39,680 bases of DNA from a virus. Shown here in pieces: positions 23,147 to 31,207 of the stretch. Both the position numbers and the translations under genes were made by a program. The notes under the pieces were generated by a model. The model was not told where the DNA came from. It did no database searches and saw only the letters and a list, made by a program, of their open reading frames with translations. The stretch lies in the IMG/VR virus record IMGVR_UViG_3300032331_001543, positions 1 through 39,680 of that record; one strand, written 5' to 3'. Numbering within the stretch: the first letter of the stretch is position 1; every line of letters begins with the position of its first letter.

Positions 23147-24451
23147 ATGGCTGTTGCTCGTTACTATTCATCTAATGCTGTTGATACAACTCTTGCTATT
23201 GGTTGTAACTCCAGTGTTACTTCTATTACAGTAAGTTCGGTTTCGGGTTTCCCAACTTCGTATCCTTACACTTTAGCCATTGACTATGATACTTCTAATG
23301 AGGAATTGGTTGATGTTACTGCCGCTACTGGAACTAATTTAACTATTGTTCGTGGGGTTGATAGCACTACTGCTGTTGCTCATTCGGCTGGTGCTGTTAT
23401 TAAGCATGCTATTTCTGGTCGTGACATGCGTGAAGCGCAGGAACACATTGGTGCTTCTGCTTACTACAGTGTCGCTAATGGTACTACTACTGAAAACTTT
23501 AGCCTTCATGGTTTAGGTGCTTCGGATGGCAATGTTGTTGGTACTGCAAAAACGCAAACTCTTACTAACAAAACTTTAACCAGTCCAACGATCAATGGTG
23601 CTACTTTGGGTGGTACTACTACTGCTTCTAGTGGAACTATTGCTCTTGGCACTAATGCTTCTGCTATTACTGCTTATGGTTATACGGTTAGTGCTGCTGA
23701 GGTTGCTTATCTTGATGGGCTTTCAACTAACATTCAGGCACAGCTTAATGCTAAGGCTCCACTTGCTTCACCTACTTTCACTGGAACGGTAACTATCCCT
23801 ACGGGTGCTAGCATCACTGCACCTACTTTATCTGGCACCACCACTAACAGTGGCACTATTTCTGGTGGTACTGTTTCTGGTGCAACTCTTTCTGGTACCA
23901 CTACCGCTACTAGCGGAACGATTGCTTTAGGGACTAACGCTAACGCTTTCACCGCTAATAGCAAAACCATTACCGCTGCTGAATTATCTTACCTTGATAA
24001 TCTTAATCAAAACGTTCAAGATACTTTCAACAGTATTGGGGTTTGGTCGCAGATAACTTCTGGGCTTTCAGTTTCTGGCGCTATTCTTTCTTTAGGTAAC
24101 GGTTCTTTAACTGGCCGTATTTGTTACATTAACAAAACTGCACACATAGAGTTACAGTTAACGATTGGTTCTACCACCACTTTTGTCAGCTCAACCATTA
24201 TGACTATCACACTTCCTGTTGGTGCAGAATCTACCGAATCACCTACTTGGTTAACTGGCAATCTGTACACAGCTAGTGGTGCTATATACAATGCTTTGAA
24301 TTGCAGACTCCAAGGCACATCACTTGTTCCTTTCGGGCTGAACCTTGGTACGAGTGTTTCCGGTGAACTAACTGCTTTAACTTCAACCAGTATCAAACCA
24401 CTTACTACTGGGTCTGTAATTACTATTAACGGAACATACGAGACTGTATAA
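23147..24451 (+). CDS. Repeat-rich tail fibre protein, 434 aa
   Basis: The N-terminal 95 residues form a small beta domain (VTSITVSSVSGFPTSYPYTLAIDY...) typical of phage structural proteins that bind the tail. Next come TQTLTNKTLTSPTINGA and two copies of a 50-residue block: SGTIALGTNASAITA...AAEVAYLDGL and SGTIALGTNANAFTA...AAELSYLDNL. A shorter SPTFTGTVTIPTGA segment lies between. The C-terminal 130 residues look like a beta-rich tip. This is the third fibre gene. Confidence 0.85.
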   Translation: MAVARYYSSNAVDTTLAIGCNSSVTSITVSSVSGFPTSYPYTLAIDYDTSNEELVDVTAATGTNLTIVRGVDSTTAVAHSAGAVIKHAISGRDMREAQEHIGASAYYSVANGTTTENFSLHGLGASDGNVVGTAKTQTLTNKTLTSPTINGATLGGTTTASSGTIALGTNASAITAYGYTVSAAEVAYLDGLSTNIQAQLNAKAPLASPTFTGTVTIPTGASITAPTLSGTTTNSGTISGGTVSGATLSGTTTATSGTIALGTNANAFTANSKTITAAELSYLDNLNQNVQDTFNSIGVWSQITSGLSVSGAILSLGNGSLTGRICYINKTAHIELQLTIGSTTTFVSSTIMTITLPVGAESTESPTWLTGNLYTASGAIYNALNCRLQGTSLVPFGLNLGTSVSGELTALTSTSIKPLTTGSVITINGTYETV

Positions 24452-26610
24452 TGGCAACGGAATCAATTACAGAAGGTGTGATTGATCCGATTGGTATTCC
24501 CGCTTCGGTCAACGCATCTTACAAAAACACTCAGCAAATCTTTGACGTTGCTATTGGTGGTGAACCGTTCTTTGTAGCCGCCTCAAACAAGTACCCTTAC
24601 CGCAGGATTACAGCACCATACAAGCGTGAACAGATTGACTTAACACAGTCACCTGGTGAACAAACTTTGCAGGGCTGGTGGCTTCGATCACAAAACAGTT
24701 TCCATCTCGGTTCAGGTATCAAGTTTGAGGAACCTTTACAGGGTCAGGATGTTATTTACCGGTTTAATAAGTCTGTTGGTTTGGATCCTTGGACTCCAGG
24801 TCAAGTGTCTTTACTTCCTGATGTGACCAGTATTGCTTCTGTTTCGGGTAATGCTCAAATGGTTGGCGGTACTGATGCTAATGGTGTAGATGTTGTTGTT
24901 TATTCTGATAGTTCTAGTTTGTATCGAGTTACTTCCGCCGGTACTAAGACTACTCTTACTTGGGGTGGTTCGGGAACTATTCTTGCTTTGGCTACCGATG
25001 GTGTTAACTATTATGCTGCTAATGCCACAGGCATTTATCAAGGCCCTTTAACAGGTGCATCTAATGGTGCATCTATCTTCACTCACCCAACAACTGTTGG
25101 CACTGTAACCAATGTTGCTATGTCTTGGGTTAAGCAACGTCTTATTGCTGGCGTAAACAATTATGTATTCCAAATTGTTCCTATAGTAACGCACACTATT
25201 ACTGCTACCGAAATTGTTAACAATGTAGCTACTGCCACCATAACTCCAGCAAATAACTTCCGTGTTGGTGATCCGATAACTGTTTCAGGTGTTGGGACAA
25301 CTGCGGCAGCATACAACGGCACTTGGGTAGTTTCCGCTGTGCCTACTGCAAATAGTGTTTCTTGGTCACATGCCCACGCAGACCAAGATTACAACGCAAA
25401 TACTGGTTCACTTGTTTTATCAAATAACAACAGTAATCCCATTTATGCGCATCCTACAGCAACTTGGAAGTTCACTAGCGTTACCGAAGGCCCAACTGCT
25501 ATCTACATTTCAGGATACTCTGGCACAACATCCACAATCCTGAAACTAACCCTAGACAGTAGCGGTACAGTACCTTCGCTAGTGTCAGCTACCTCTGCTG
25601 CTGATTTCCCTAACGATGAATTCGTTACCAGTATCGGATGTTACCTAGGCAAATTCATTGCTATCGGAACTAACAAAGGTATCCGTATTGGAACGATTGA
25701 CAGTTCAGCCTACGGTCAAGGATACATAACCTACGGTCCACTAACCTACAAGAAACCTGCTGGCACAAACTATGTCAGCAACTTTGCTTTCGTTGACAGG
25801 TTTGCTTACGCAACAGTCAGCAACGACATTGACAGCAAAAGTGGACTATTACGGATTGACTTGTCGGCACAACTATCTGACGGCAAATTCGCATGGACCT
25901 ACGATCTGAACTCTAACGCTACCGGTGACTGCCAAAGCATTGCTTTAATCGGTACAACAGGTCGGTTAGCGTTCGCAGTAAACAGTAACGCTTTATACTT
26001 CCAACATGCCACCAACCTAGTATCGTCAGGTTACATTGACACTGGTGCTGTACGCTACAACACTTTAGAGAACAAACACTTTAAGCGAATCAATGTTCGA
26101 CTAATGTCACCTGTTAAAGGTTCGGTAGCAATTTCCACTATTCAAAAATCTGGTGCTGTCATAAGTATTGTTACCGTCACTGATGATGCTATCGCAGACC
26201 AAGACATTGGTACACAAATTTCTTCCGCAGGTTTAGACCAGCTGGCTTTACGGTTCACATTAAACCGTGACAGTGTTGATGCAACCAAAGGTCCAGTGTT
26301 CCAGGCATACCAGTTGAAAGCCCTAATTGCTATGCCAAGGTACCGTAGTATTGAAATCCCTGTAATGAACTATGACTTTGAGTCAGACCGTTACAACATC
26401 AGTACCGGTTACGAAGGTCGTGCATGGGATAGGTTGCAAGCTTTGGAAACCATTGAAGGTACAGGCAACACTATCACTTTCCAGGACTTCACCTCTGGTG
26501 AACAAGTTGATTGCCTAATCGAACAGATCAGTTTTGAACGCATGACTTCACCTGATCGCAGGTTCAAAGGCTACGGCGGTATCGTCTATGTGCAGGTGAG
26601 AACAGTATGA
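24451..26610 (+). CDS. Putative tail nozzle or tail tubular B-like protein, 719 aa
   Basis: Beta-strand-rich from end to end, with repeated hydrophobic strands and tryptophans as in a propeller, and an N-terminal arm (ASVNASYKNTQQIFDVAIGGEPFFVAA). An Ig-like insert occupies about residues 250-325 (TATITPANNFRVGDPITVSGV). In podovirus-like phages, a large beta protein following the adaptor forms the nozzle. A start TAATG overlap couples it to the fibre gene. Codons change from T-ended to A/C-ended at about base 25430. Function is inferred. Confidence 0.65.
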   Translation: MATESITEGVIDPIGIPASVNASYKNTQQIFDVAIGGEPFFVAASNKYPYRRITAPYKREQIDLTQSPGEQTLQGWWLRSQNSFHLGSGIKFEEPLQGQDVIYRFNKSVGLDPWTPGQVSLLPDVTSIASVSGNAQMVGGTDANGVDVVVYSDSSSLYRVTSAGTKTTLTWGGSGTILALATDGVNYYAANATGIYQGPLTGASNGASIFTHPTTVGTVTNVAMSWVKQRLIAGVNNYVFQIVPIVTHTITATEIVNNVATATITPANNFRVGDPITVSGVGTTAAAYNGTWVVSAVPTANSVSWSHAHADQDYNANTGSLVLSNNNSNPIYAHPTATWKFTSVTEGPTAIYISGYSGTTSTILKLTLDSSGTVPSLVSATSAADFPNDEFVTSIGCYLGKFIAIGTNKGIRIGTIDSSAYGQGYITYGPLTYKKPAGTNYVSNFAFVDRFAYATVSNDIDSKSGLLRIDLSAQLSDGKFAWTYDLNSNATGDCQSIALIGTTGRLAFAVNSNALYFQHATNLVSSGYIDTGAVRYNTLENKHFKRINVRLMSPVKGSVAISTIQKSGAVISIVTVTDDAIADQDIGTQISSAGLDQLALRFTLNRDSVDATKGPVFQAYQLKALIAMPRYRSIEIPVMNYDFESDRYNISTGYEGRAWDRLQALETIEGTGNTITFQDFTSGEQVDCLIEQISFERMTSPDRRFKGYGGIVYVQVRTV

Positions 26611-26912
26611 ACTCGGATAATCTTCGTACTTTCCTTGCTTTCGCCCCGTATGTTTTGGGGTTCTTCGCTTCCGCATGGGGCATTTGGAGACGTATAGAAA
26701 AACATCAACATGATACGCATGTTAGGGCGATAAGAATGGAAGATAGGTTAGACCGGATTGAGAAACAATTTGGGCCTAACGGTGGGGGAATCCGCCAGGC
26801 AGTTAACGAGATTGCTGCAAAGCTAACCAAGATCGAGGAACGTCAGATTGATATTGGCGAAAAGGTTTCCAAACTTGAGGGTGAGTTTGAACAACATATG
26901 AAAGAAGGATGA
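26607..26912 (+). CDS. Membrane-anchored coiled-coil protein, 101 aa
   Basis: One membrane segment at about residues 8-27 (TFLAFAPYVLGFFASAWGIW) is followed by a long charged coiled coil (32-98) with heptad leucines and isoleucines. It sits immediately before the holin and endolysin genes with four-base overlaps on both sides, so it probably belongs to the lysis cassette as a second holin, regulator or spanin-like part. Proteins of this layout also resemble haemolysin XhlA-like phage proteins. Confidence 0.75.
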   Translation: MNSDNLRTFLAFAPYVLGFFASAWGIWRRIEKHQHDTHVRAIRMEDRLDRIEKQFGPNGGGIRQAVNEIAAKLTKIEERQIDIGEKVSKLEGEFEQHMKEG

Positions 26913-27124
26913 TGAAAAAGTTTAAGGTGTGGCTAGCGCATAGCCCGTTTGCATCAGCGTTAAAGATTGGTCTTGGTGCTGCACTTGTTTACATTATTGA
27001 CAATGCTGCATCGTTTAATCTTGGTCCAGCATGGACAGCAGTAATTATTTCTGTTGTTACTGTGTTGATTAATTTTGTTAATCCTGAAGATAGTCGTTAT
27101 GGAGTGAATCATGTTTCCAGTTAA
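26909..27124 (+). CDS. Putative holin, 71 aa
   Basis: Two hydrophobic segments (about residues 16-32 and 41-57) separated by a short loop, with a basic N-terminus and a polar C-terminus, match small two-segment holins that form lesions in the inner membrane. It lies between the coiled-coil membrane protein and the endolysin and overlaps both. The double ATG at 26909 and 26912 leaves the exact start open; dual starts are known to tune some holins. Confidence 0.75.
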   Translation: MMKKFKVWLAHSPFASALKIGLGAALVYIIDNAASFNLGPAWTAVIISVVTVLINFVNPEDSRYGVNHVSS

Positions 27125-27524
27125 GAACCCTAAAGTTACTTGCGAGTATGGCGTTAAAGGCCCACAGTGGATGTCTGGTTGGCATCAAGGTGTGGATTTT
27201 GGTGCGCCTATTGGTACACCTGTGTATGCGGTGGCTGACGGTATTGTTGTTTCTGTTGGCGCACAAGGTCCTGCCTTGGGTAAGTTCTCTCCAACGATTA
27301 AGCACAAGTTCCGGTTTAAGACTTACTACTGTACGTATGCTCATGTGAAGAAGTCTTATGTTAAGGCTGGTGACATTGTGAAGATGGGTCAGCACATTGC
27401 TGATGTTGGTATTGAGGGTAATGCTCATACTGGTTCGCATCTTCATTTTGAGGCTCAACCTACTGCGTTTTGGCAGGTTGGTAAGGGTGTTAACCCTAAA
27501 TGGATTTTCCGTTACAAAGGCTAA
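27111..27524 (+). CDS. M23-family endolysin
   Basis: A zinc metallopeptidase of lysostaphin type that cuts peptide bridges in peptidoglycan. The motif HQGVD gives H25 and D29, YAHV gives H78, and SHLHFE gives H110 and H112; these cover the zinc ligands (HxxxD, HxH) and the catalytic histidine. At 137 residues it is only the catalytic domain, with no signal peptide or wall-binding domain, so it needs the holin for export. It is the last gene before strong terminators. A tail-associated lysin is less likely given its position. Confidence 0.92.
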   Translation: MFPVKNPKVTCEYGVKGPQWMSGWHQGVDFGAPIGTPVYAVADGIVVSVGAQGPALGKFSPTIKHKFRFKTYYCTYAHVKKSYVKAGDIVKMGQHIADVGIEGNAHTGSHLHFEAQPTAFWQVGKGVNPKWIFRYKG

Positions 27525-27567
27525 CGAATACCCCTAGAAGGCTCTGAGAGCCACGCTGAGCGATTTT

Positions 27568-27606
27568 GACCCCGTTCTGGTACTTTTGTACTAGGCGGGG
27601 TCTTTC
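27568..27606 (+). terminator. Terminator after the endolysin gene
   Basis: GACCCCG (27568-27574) pairs with CGGGGTC (27596-27602), with a small inner GTAC-TTTT-GTAC hairpin in the loop. TTTC follows. It ends the structural and lysis transcript. Confidence 0.75.
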
Positions 27607-27676
27607 GCTGTTTCTGGGGGCTTTTAGCTTGGTTTACGGAACCTTGAAAATTGAATAAAAAATTACCTATATATTA

Positions 27677-27693
27677 GCGACCCTCTGGGTCGC
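27677..27693 (+). terminator. Stem-loop, possible auxiliary terminator
   Basis: GCGACCC (27677-27683) and GGGTCGC (27687-27693) form a perfect seven-pair stem with a three-base loop. No T-run follows directly; a stronger terminator starts eight bases later. Confidence 0.5.
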
Positions 27694-27700
27694 CTAACTA

Positions 27701-27729
27701 CCCGCCCTAAAAGGCGGGCTATTTTTTTT
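27701..27729 (+). terminator. Strong intrinsic terminator
   Basis: CCCGCC (27701-27706) pairs with GGCGGG (27713-27718) around CTAAAA and is followed by CTA and a run of eight T. This is the clearest intrinsic terminator in the window. It insulates the early promoter from read-through. Confidence 0.85.
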
Positions 27730-27825
27730 GTTCTTTTTTCTGTCTTGTTTCTTTTTCACTTCGCTACGCTCGTATTGTAATTTCCACCTTCAAGGAATGT
27801 CAAATCCACATCACGGCATCCCAAT

Positions 27826-27854
27826 TTGCACTGTGCGTTCACTGTGTGTATAGT
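27826..27854 (+). promoter_or_regulatory. Early promoter, predicted leaderless transcript
   Basis: TTGCAC (27826-27831) and TATAGT (27849-27854) are separated by 17 bases. The ATG of the first early gene begins seven bases after the -10, so transcription should start at or one base before the A of ATG. No Shine-Dalgarno sequence is present. Leaderless mRNAs are common in actinobacteria. Confidence 0.8.
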
Positions 27855-27861
27855 CCTAGGT

Positions 27862-28068
27862 ATGGTAGACGCAAAGAAAATAACAATAGGACATAGATCC
27901 TTTTCATCATTCACATCCTGGGTCAAGTGCGGTAAAGCATGGCAACTCGAACGGGAACTACACGTACCCACCGGTGCCGCATGGTACTTCGTTGGTGGAT
28001 CCGCTTTCCACTTAGCCGTAGAGAAAATCCTGAAAGGGGAAGTGGATGTCAAACCAGCAAACGATTGA
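27862..28068 (+). CDS. Cas4-like PD-(D/E)XK exonuclease, N-terminal part
   Basis: This 68-residue frame carries the start of the RecB/Cas4-like exonuclease of actinophages: HRSFSSFTSWVKCGKAWQLER and WYFVGGSAFHLAVE. Cys23 would be the first ligand of the iron-sulfur cluster; the other three are in the next frame. It ends at TGA 23 bases after the next ATG. Homologues known to me are single proteins of about 270 residues. It may be joined to the next frame by a +1 shift, act as a separate subunit, or be split by a sequence error. Confidence 0.8.
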   Translation: MVDAKKITIGHRSFSSFTSWVKCGKAWQLERELHVPTGAAWYFVGGSAFHLAVEKILKGEVDVKPAND

Positions 28069-28738
28069 ACAACTCTGGGCTGAATGCTTCAACCAAGCTA
28101 TCGGAGACCAGCAGGAACGACACGGCACAAACCCTGTTGATTGGAAAGCCGCAGGTCGCAAGACCAAGGAATGGCCAGACAAAGAAAACGGTGACTGGTG
28201 GGCTGCTAAAGGTCCAGAGATGCTACACAACTTTGTACAAACTTGGGCTGCATCAGGTTTCCAAGTATGGACAACACCCGAAGGTATCCCTGCTATCGAA
28301 CTTGAACTTAATGTTGACTTCGGTGAAGTACGAGTTAAAGCGTTCGTTGACCTTGTGGCAGTAACACCTGACGGTGAACTTGTTGTCATTGACTGGAAGT
28401 CCGGTGCGAACATGCCGTCTAGTTCAATGCAGTTAGGTTTGTACACTGCTGCTATCGGGAAACAGTTTGGTATTACCCCATCAGGGGGCTACTATTACAA
28501 TGCTCGTGCCGCAATCTTTGAACCAGCTGAAGGTATTGACCGTTGGACTTATCCACTGTTCACGGAACTGTTCCGCCAGTTTGAGTTCTCGGTACAGAAC
28601 CGAATCTTTTTACCGAACATCAGTATGATGTGTAAGTCTTGCTTGGTCGTAGATTACTGCCATGCTAATGGTGGCGAGTATGCTCACCTTGTAGATCCAC
28701 TTTATGCAATAGGAAACCAGAAAGAAGGAAAGGAATAG
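28046..28738 (+). CDS. Cas4-like PD-(D/E)XK exonuclease, C-terminal catalytic part
   Basis: This 230-residue frame is +1 to the preceding one and overlaps it by 23 bases. It holds the nuclease core: AFVDLVAVTPDG (D102), VVIDWKSG (D116, K118) and the RecB-family QLGLY (Q129-Y133). CKSCLVVDYC near the end supplies C196, C199 and C205, three of the four expected [4Fe-4S] ligands. Such enzymes resect DNA ends for recombination or replication. The ATG at 28046 lacks a good ribosome-binding site, so translation probably depends on the upstream frame. Confidence 0.88.
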   Translation: MSNQQTIEQLWAECFNQAIGDQQERHGTNPVDWKAAGRKTKEWPDKENGDWWAAKGPEMLHNFVQTWAASGFQVWTTPEGIPAIELELNVDFGEVRVKAFVDLVAVTPDGELVVIDWKSGANMPSSSMQLGLYTAAIGKQFGITPSGGYYYNARAAIFEPAEGIDRWTYPLFTELFRQFEFSVQNRIFLPNISMMCKSCLVVDYCHANGGEYAHLVDPLYAIGNQKEGKE

Positions 28739-28739
28739 C

Positions 28740-29192
28740 ATGTCTGAAAAGAATTATGTTATCAATGTTAAGACGAAAGCGGGAACCATTTTCACGGTTC
28801 GTGCCGATAGTGCCGCCGAACTGAACGCCAATGTGCAGGATGTTGTAAACAATGCAACAAACCAGTATGTTGTAGCTCTTGAACAGTTGCTTACAGACAA
28901 TGTTGCACCTGCAACACCTGAAGCAGTGATCCAAGCTGCGTTCCCCAACTCGACTGTAGTTACTACACCAGCGCCTACAAGCGCACCAGTAGCACCAGTA
29001 ACGGTAACGACTACGCCAGCGAATATTCCGGTATCAACACCAGAACCAGTAGCGCAAACCACTGGCGCACCTGTTTGTCGTCATGGTGCTATGTCTTGGG
29101 TTGACCCAGCGAACAAACCTTGGAAGGGTTGGTTCTGTCCACAACCAAAGGATGCTACCGACAAGTGTTCTCCACAGTTCGTCAAAGGGTAA
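28740..29192 (+). CDS. Hypothetical protein with C-terminal cysteine motif, 150 aa
   Basis: Residues 1-60 look like a small alpha/beta domain (NYVINVKTKAGTIFTVRAD), residues 65-110 are a Pro/Thr/Val/Ala linker, and the last 40 hold CRHGAMSWV...WFCPQPKD...C, a likely zinc knuckle. Proteins with this C-terminus follow the exonuclease gene in actinophages, from memory; a DNA- or protein-binding partner of the nuclease is plausible. AAAGGAA precedes the ATG. Confidence 0.75.
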   Translation: MSEKNYVINVKTKAGTIFTVRADSAAELNANVQDVVNNATNQYVVALEQLLTDNVAPATPEAVIQAAFPNSTVVTTPAPTSAPVAPVTVTTTPANIPVSTPEPVAQTTGAPVCRHGAMSWVDPANKPWKGWFCPQPKDATDKCSPQFVKG

Positions 29193-29195
29193 CCA

Positions 29196-29423
29196 ATGAC
29201 GGTACGCAGAGGAACTAAAGTACACCCTGCGGTTTTCCCACTCATACTTAAGCTCAAGGATCAGGTGGGTTTCACTTATGACGACCTATCTGACCTGCTT
29301 GATGTGACCCCTAGCAGGGTACAGCAAATTGTTTTACAGGAACGCAGAAAGGTAGGAACTTATCATGTTGACGATAGCCCAGGCAGCTACAAGAAACAAG
29401 AACAACGCACAGTTACTGCCTGA
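29196..29423 (+). CDS. Small HTH DNA-binding protein, 75 aa
   Basis: Residues 27-46 (TYDDLSDLLDVTPSRVQQIV) fit a helix-turn-helix of the sigma-region-4 or Cro type. The rest is basic. It sits between the exonuclease module and the ATPase gene and overlaps the latter by 59 bases, so it may regulate early genes or help load replication proteins. No family named with confidence. Confidence 0.75.
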   Translation: MTVRRGTKVHPAVFPLILKLKDQVGFTYDDLSDLLDVTPSRVQQIVLQERRKVGTYHVDDSPGSYKKQEQRTVTA

Positions 29424-30192
29424 CTTGTTCCCAGCTCTCGCCCAGAACGGTATTCGTTTTCGGCGGGGGCAAGTAACAATGATTGCTGGCCAACCCAATA
29501 GTGGAAAATCGTTACTAGCATTATTTTATGCAGTGAAATCTAATGTGCCAACACTTTACATCAGTGCAGACACAGATGCTTACACTACTGCTATTCGTGC
29601 GGCGGCTGTCATTACCGGTAGCCAAGTTAATACTGTTGAGGAAGCGTTCACGAGTGGTGCAGGGTACGAGTTTTATGAAGATGAACTCAAAACTTTGAAA
29701 CATTTACGGTTTGACTTTGATCCTAGCCCAACACTTGACGACATACAGTTATCTATTCAAGCGTATGGTGAAGCGTTCGGGGAATACCCACAGTTGTTAA
29801 TCATAGATAACCTGCTCAATATTGCTGCATTGCACGATAATGAGTGGACTGGTATGCGGGACATTGCTAAAGCGATGCACCATGTGGCTAGAGAAACGGA
29901 TGCGGCAGTGTTCATGTTGCATCATACGACTGAAGCAGAGGGTAGACCAGAACTACCGCCTAGCCGTAAGTCCATTCAGGGTAAGATTAGCCAGCTTCCA
30001 GAAATGATCCTCACAGTGGCGATGGATCATGAAACTTCCGAGTATCGCATTGCTTGTGTGAAGAATAGGTTTGCTAAGAATAGTGCCGCAGGCACAGACT
30101 ATACGGTGTTGTTTGCGGATGCTTCCCGAATGACACTTTACAATGACCGTCAGAGTGTCCATGTGGCACAGTATTGGAGCCAAGTATCGTGA
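29365..30192 (+). CDS. RecA-fold ATPase, DnaB/RepA-like helicase
   Basis: The 275-residue protein has Walker A GQPNSGKS (residues 42-49), Walker B LLIIDN (144-149) and a downstream MLHHTTEAEG segment, as in RepA- and DnaB-like hexameric ATPases. It lacks an N-terminal DnaB interaction domain, so it is either a minimal replicative helicase or a loader. The start overlaps the HTH gene by 59 bases; an AAAGGTAGG site precedes it. The primase genes lie 2 kb downstream. Confidence 0.88.
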   Translation: MLTIAQAATRNKNNAQLLPDLFPALAQNGIRFRRGQVTMIAGQPNSGKSLLALFYAVKSNVPTLYISADTDAYTTAIRAAAVITGSQVNTVEEAFTSGAGYEFYEDELKTLKHLRFDFDPSPTLDDIQLSIQAYGEAFGEYPQLLIIDNLLNIAALHDNEWTGMRDIAKAMHHVARETDAAVFMLHHTTEAEGRPELPPSRKSIQGKISQLPEMILTVAMDHETSEYRIACVKNRFAKNSAAGTDYTVLFADASRMTLYNDRQSVHVAQYWSQVS

Positions 30193-30740
30193 GTACAGTA
30201 ACTACATTCCCAGGGGCATACCCAATCCGTGAATACTATTGTCAGCAAACTGTTACTAAGAAGCTTTACGAAAGTAAAGAATGGGATGAAATACTGAGCA
30301 AAGTATTGACATCTTGTATGCAAGAGATTGAAAGTGATGAACATTTTTTTCAGGTAGTTCAAACGCCTACTGTTAAGCAGACATTGTTTTACTCTGACAT
30401 ACCATCACAGTTGAATCACTTTCCAACTGATTATGATTCAGCATCTTTAGTTGAGTTGCACATTCATGGTTATGTTGCCGGTACTTGGCCAGTTGAAGAA
30501 GATGAGGATGAATCTGAGTGGACTGTTATCAAGAAGCAGGAAGCCATTGAACGTGTGCGTGACTTGCATTACGAATACCCAGACACAGGTGACTGTGCAG
30601 GATGTAACCACATTTATCCATGCCCAACAATCAAAGCGTTAGACGGTGAGCAGGTACATAAATTAACAGAAAATGAACATGGCAACACTTGCAGGGATGT
30701 TCTCTGTGGTGGATGTGTTGAGTTTATAGACGGTGAGTAG
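30189..30740 (+). CDS. IERVRxL/DGE-cassette protein, 183 aa
   Basis: The GTG at 30189 overlaps the ATPase stop (GTGA). The N-terminal 110 residues are a soluble alpha/beta region, followed by EAIERVRDLHYEY...CAGCNHIYPCPTIKALDGEQ, a zinc-binding-looking segment common in actinobacterial phage and plasmid proteins. A further cysteine-rich tail (CRDVLCGGC) ends again in IDGE. Function unknown. Two later genes carry reduced copies of the IERVREL...ALDGEQ segment. Confidence 0.75.
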   Translation: MSTVTTFPGAYPIREYYCQQTVTKKLYESKEWDEILSKVLTSCMQEIESDEHFFQVVQTPTVKQTLFYSDIPSQLNHFPTDYDSASLVELHIHGYVAGTWPVEEDEDESEWTVIKKQEAIERVRDLHYEYPDTGDCAGCNHIYPCPTIKALDGEQVHKLTENEHGNTCRDVLCGGCVEFIDGE

Positions 30741-30826
30741 AAAATTACTCAAGAGGAACAACTGCAAGCCCTGCGAGAAATCAGGCAAATGGAAGTTGAA
30801 TTAGGAATGTTAGAGGTAGAAGAATA
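30741..30826 (+). other. In-frame continuation after an amber stop, about 27 codons
   Basis: After the TAG of the previous gene, the same frame stays open through a charged helical stretch (EEQLQALREIRQMEVELGM) and ends at TAA overlapping the next ATG. No ATG, GTG or TTG begins it; ATT at 30744 is the only plausible start. It may be a remnant, a gene with a rare start or the product of stop-codon read-through. I see no other feature in it. Confidence 0.35.
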
Positions 30827-31207
30827 ATGAATAACAAAATTATTGATTTAGGAGATGGTCGTTTTATGTATGACGGTGAAGTGACAACAGGTGAGCCAAT
30901 TCATCCAAAAGATTTACCGCACAATAAAGCGCGGGTAATGACTGCAAAAGAATACAGCGAAGACCTCCTAAAAGTAGTCCAAAAGGATAGGTACAACTGC
31001 GAGTGCCAAGAGGGTGGAGTAGATGCAATGAGCGTTGACACTGACTGGTTACGAGTAGTGGCAAAAAAGTTTGCTGAATCTATTGAAACTATTGAGCGTG
31101 TGCGTGAACTGGCTCGCAAGCTTGAGCAAGAAGGAGACGGCGAAATGATGCGGTATCGATTAGCTGCACACCGTATCTTTGGTGCATTAGACGGTGAACA
31201 GAAATGA
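30827..31207 (+). CDS. IERVRxL/DGEQ-cassette protein, 126 aa
   Basis: The first 85 residues are soluble with no recognised fold; residues 58-60 contain a CEC pair. The C-terminus repeats the cassette, TIERVRELARKLEQE...FGALDGEQK, without the cysteines found in the preceding gene. The GACGGTGAACAG bases that encode this end also lie just before the next ATG and may serve as its ribosome-binding site. Function unknown. Confidence 0.7.
   Translation: MNNKIIDLGDGRFMYDGEVTTGEPIHPKDLPHNKARVMTAKEYSEDLLKVVQKDRYNCECQEGGVDAMSVDTDWLRVVAKKFAESIETIERVRELARKLEQEGDGEMMRYRLAAHRIFGALDGEQK

Larger units (their letters stand above)
27525..27861. other. Boundary between the lysis and early blocks
   Basis: These 337 bases hold three hairpins (two terminators and one plain stem-loop), an AT-rich spacer and the early promoter. 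I see no gene. The stretch 27730-27820 has no feature I can support. Confidence 0.75.

Noticed and set aside
3227-27770. TTCGCTACGCT at 27760-27770 and its reverse complement at 3227-3237
   Set aside because: Only 11 bases, in unrelated surroundings; not enough to claim a site.
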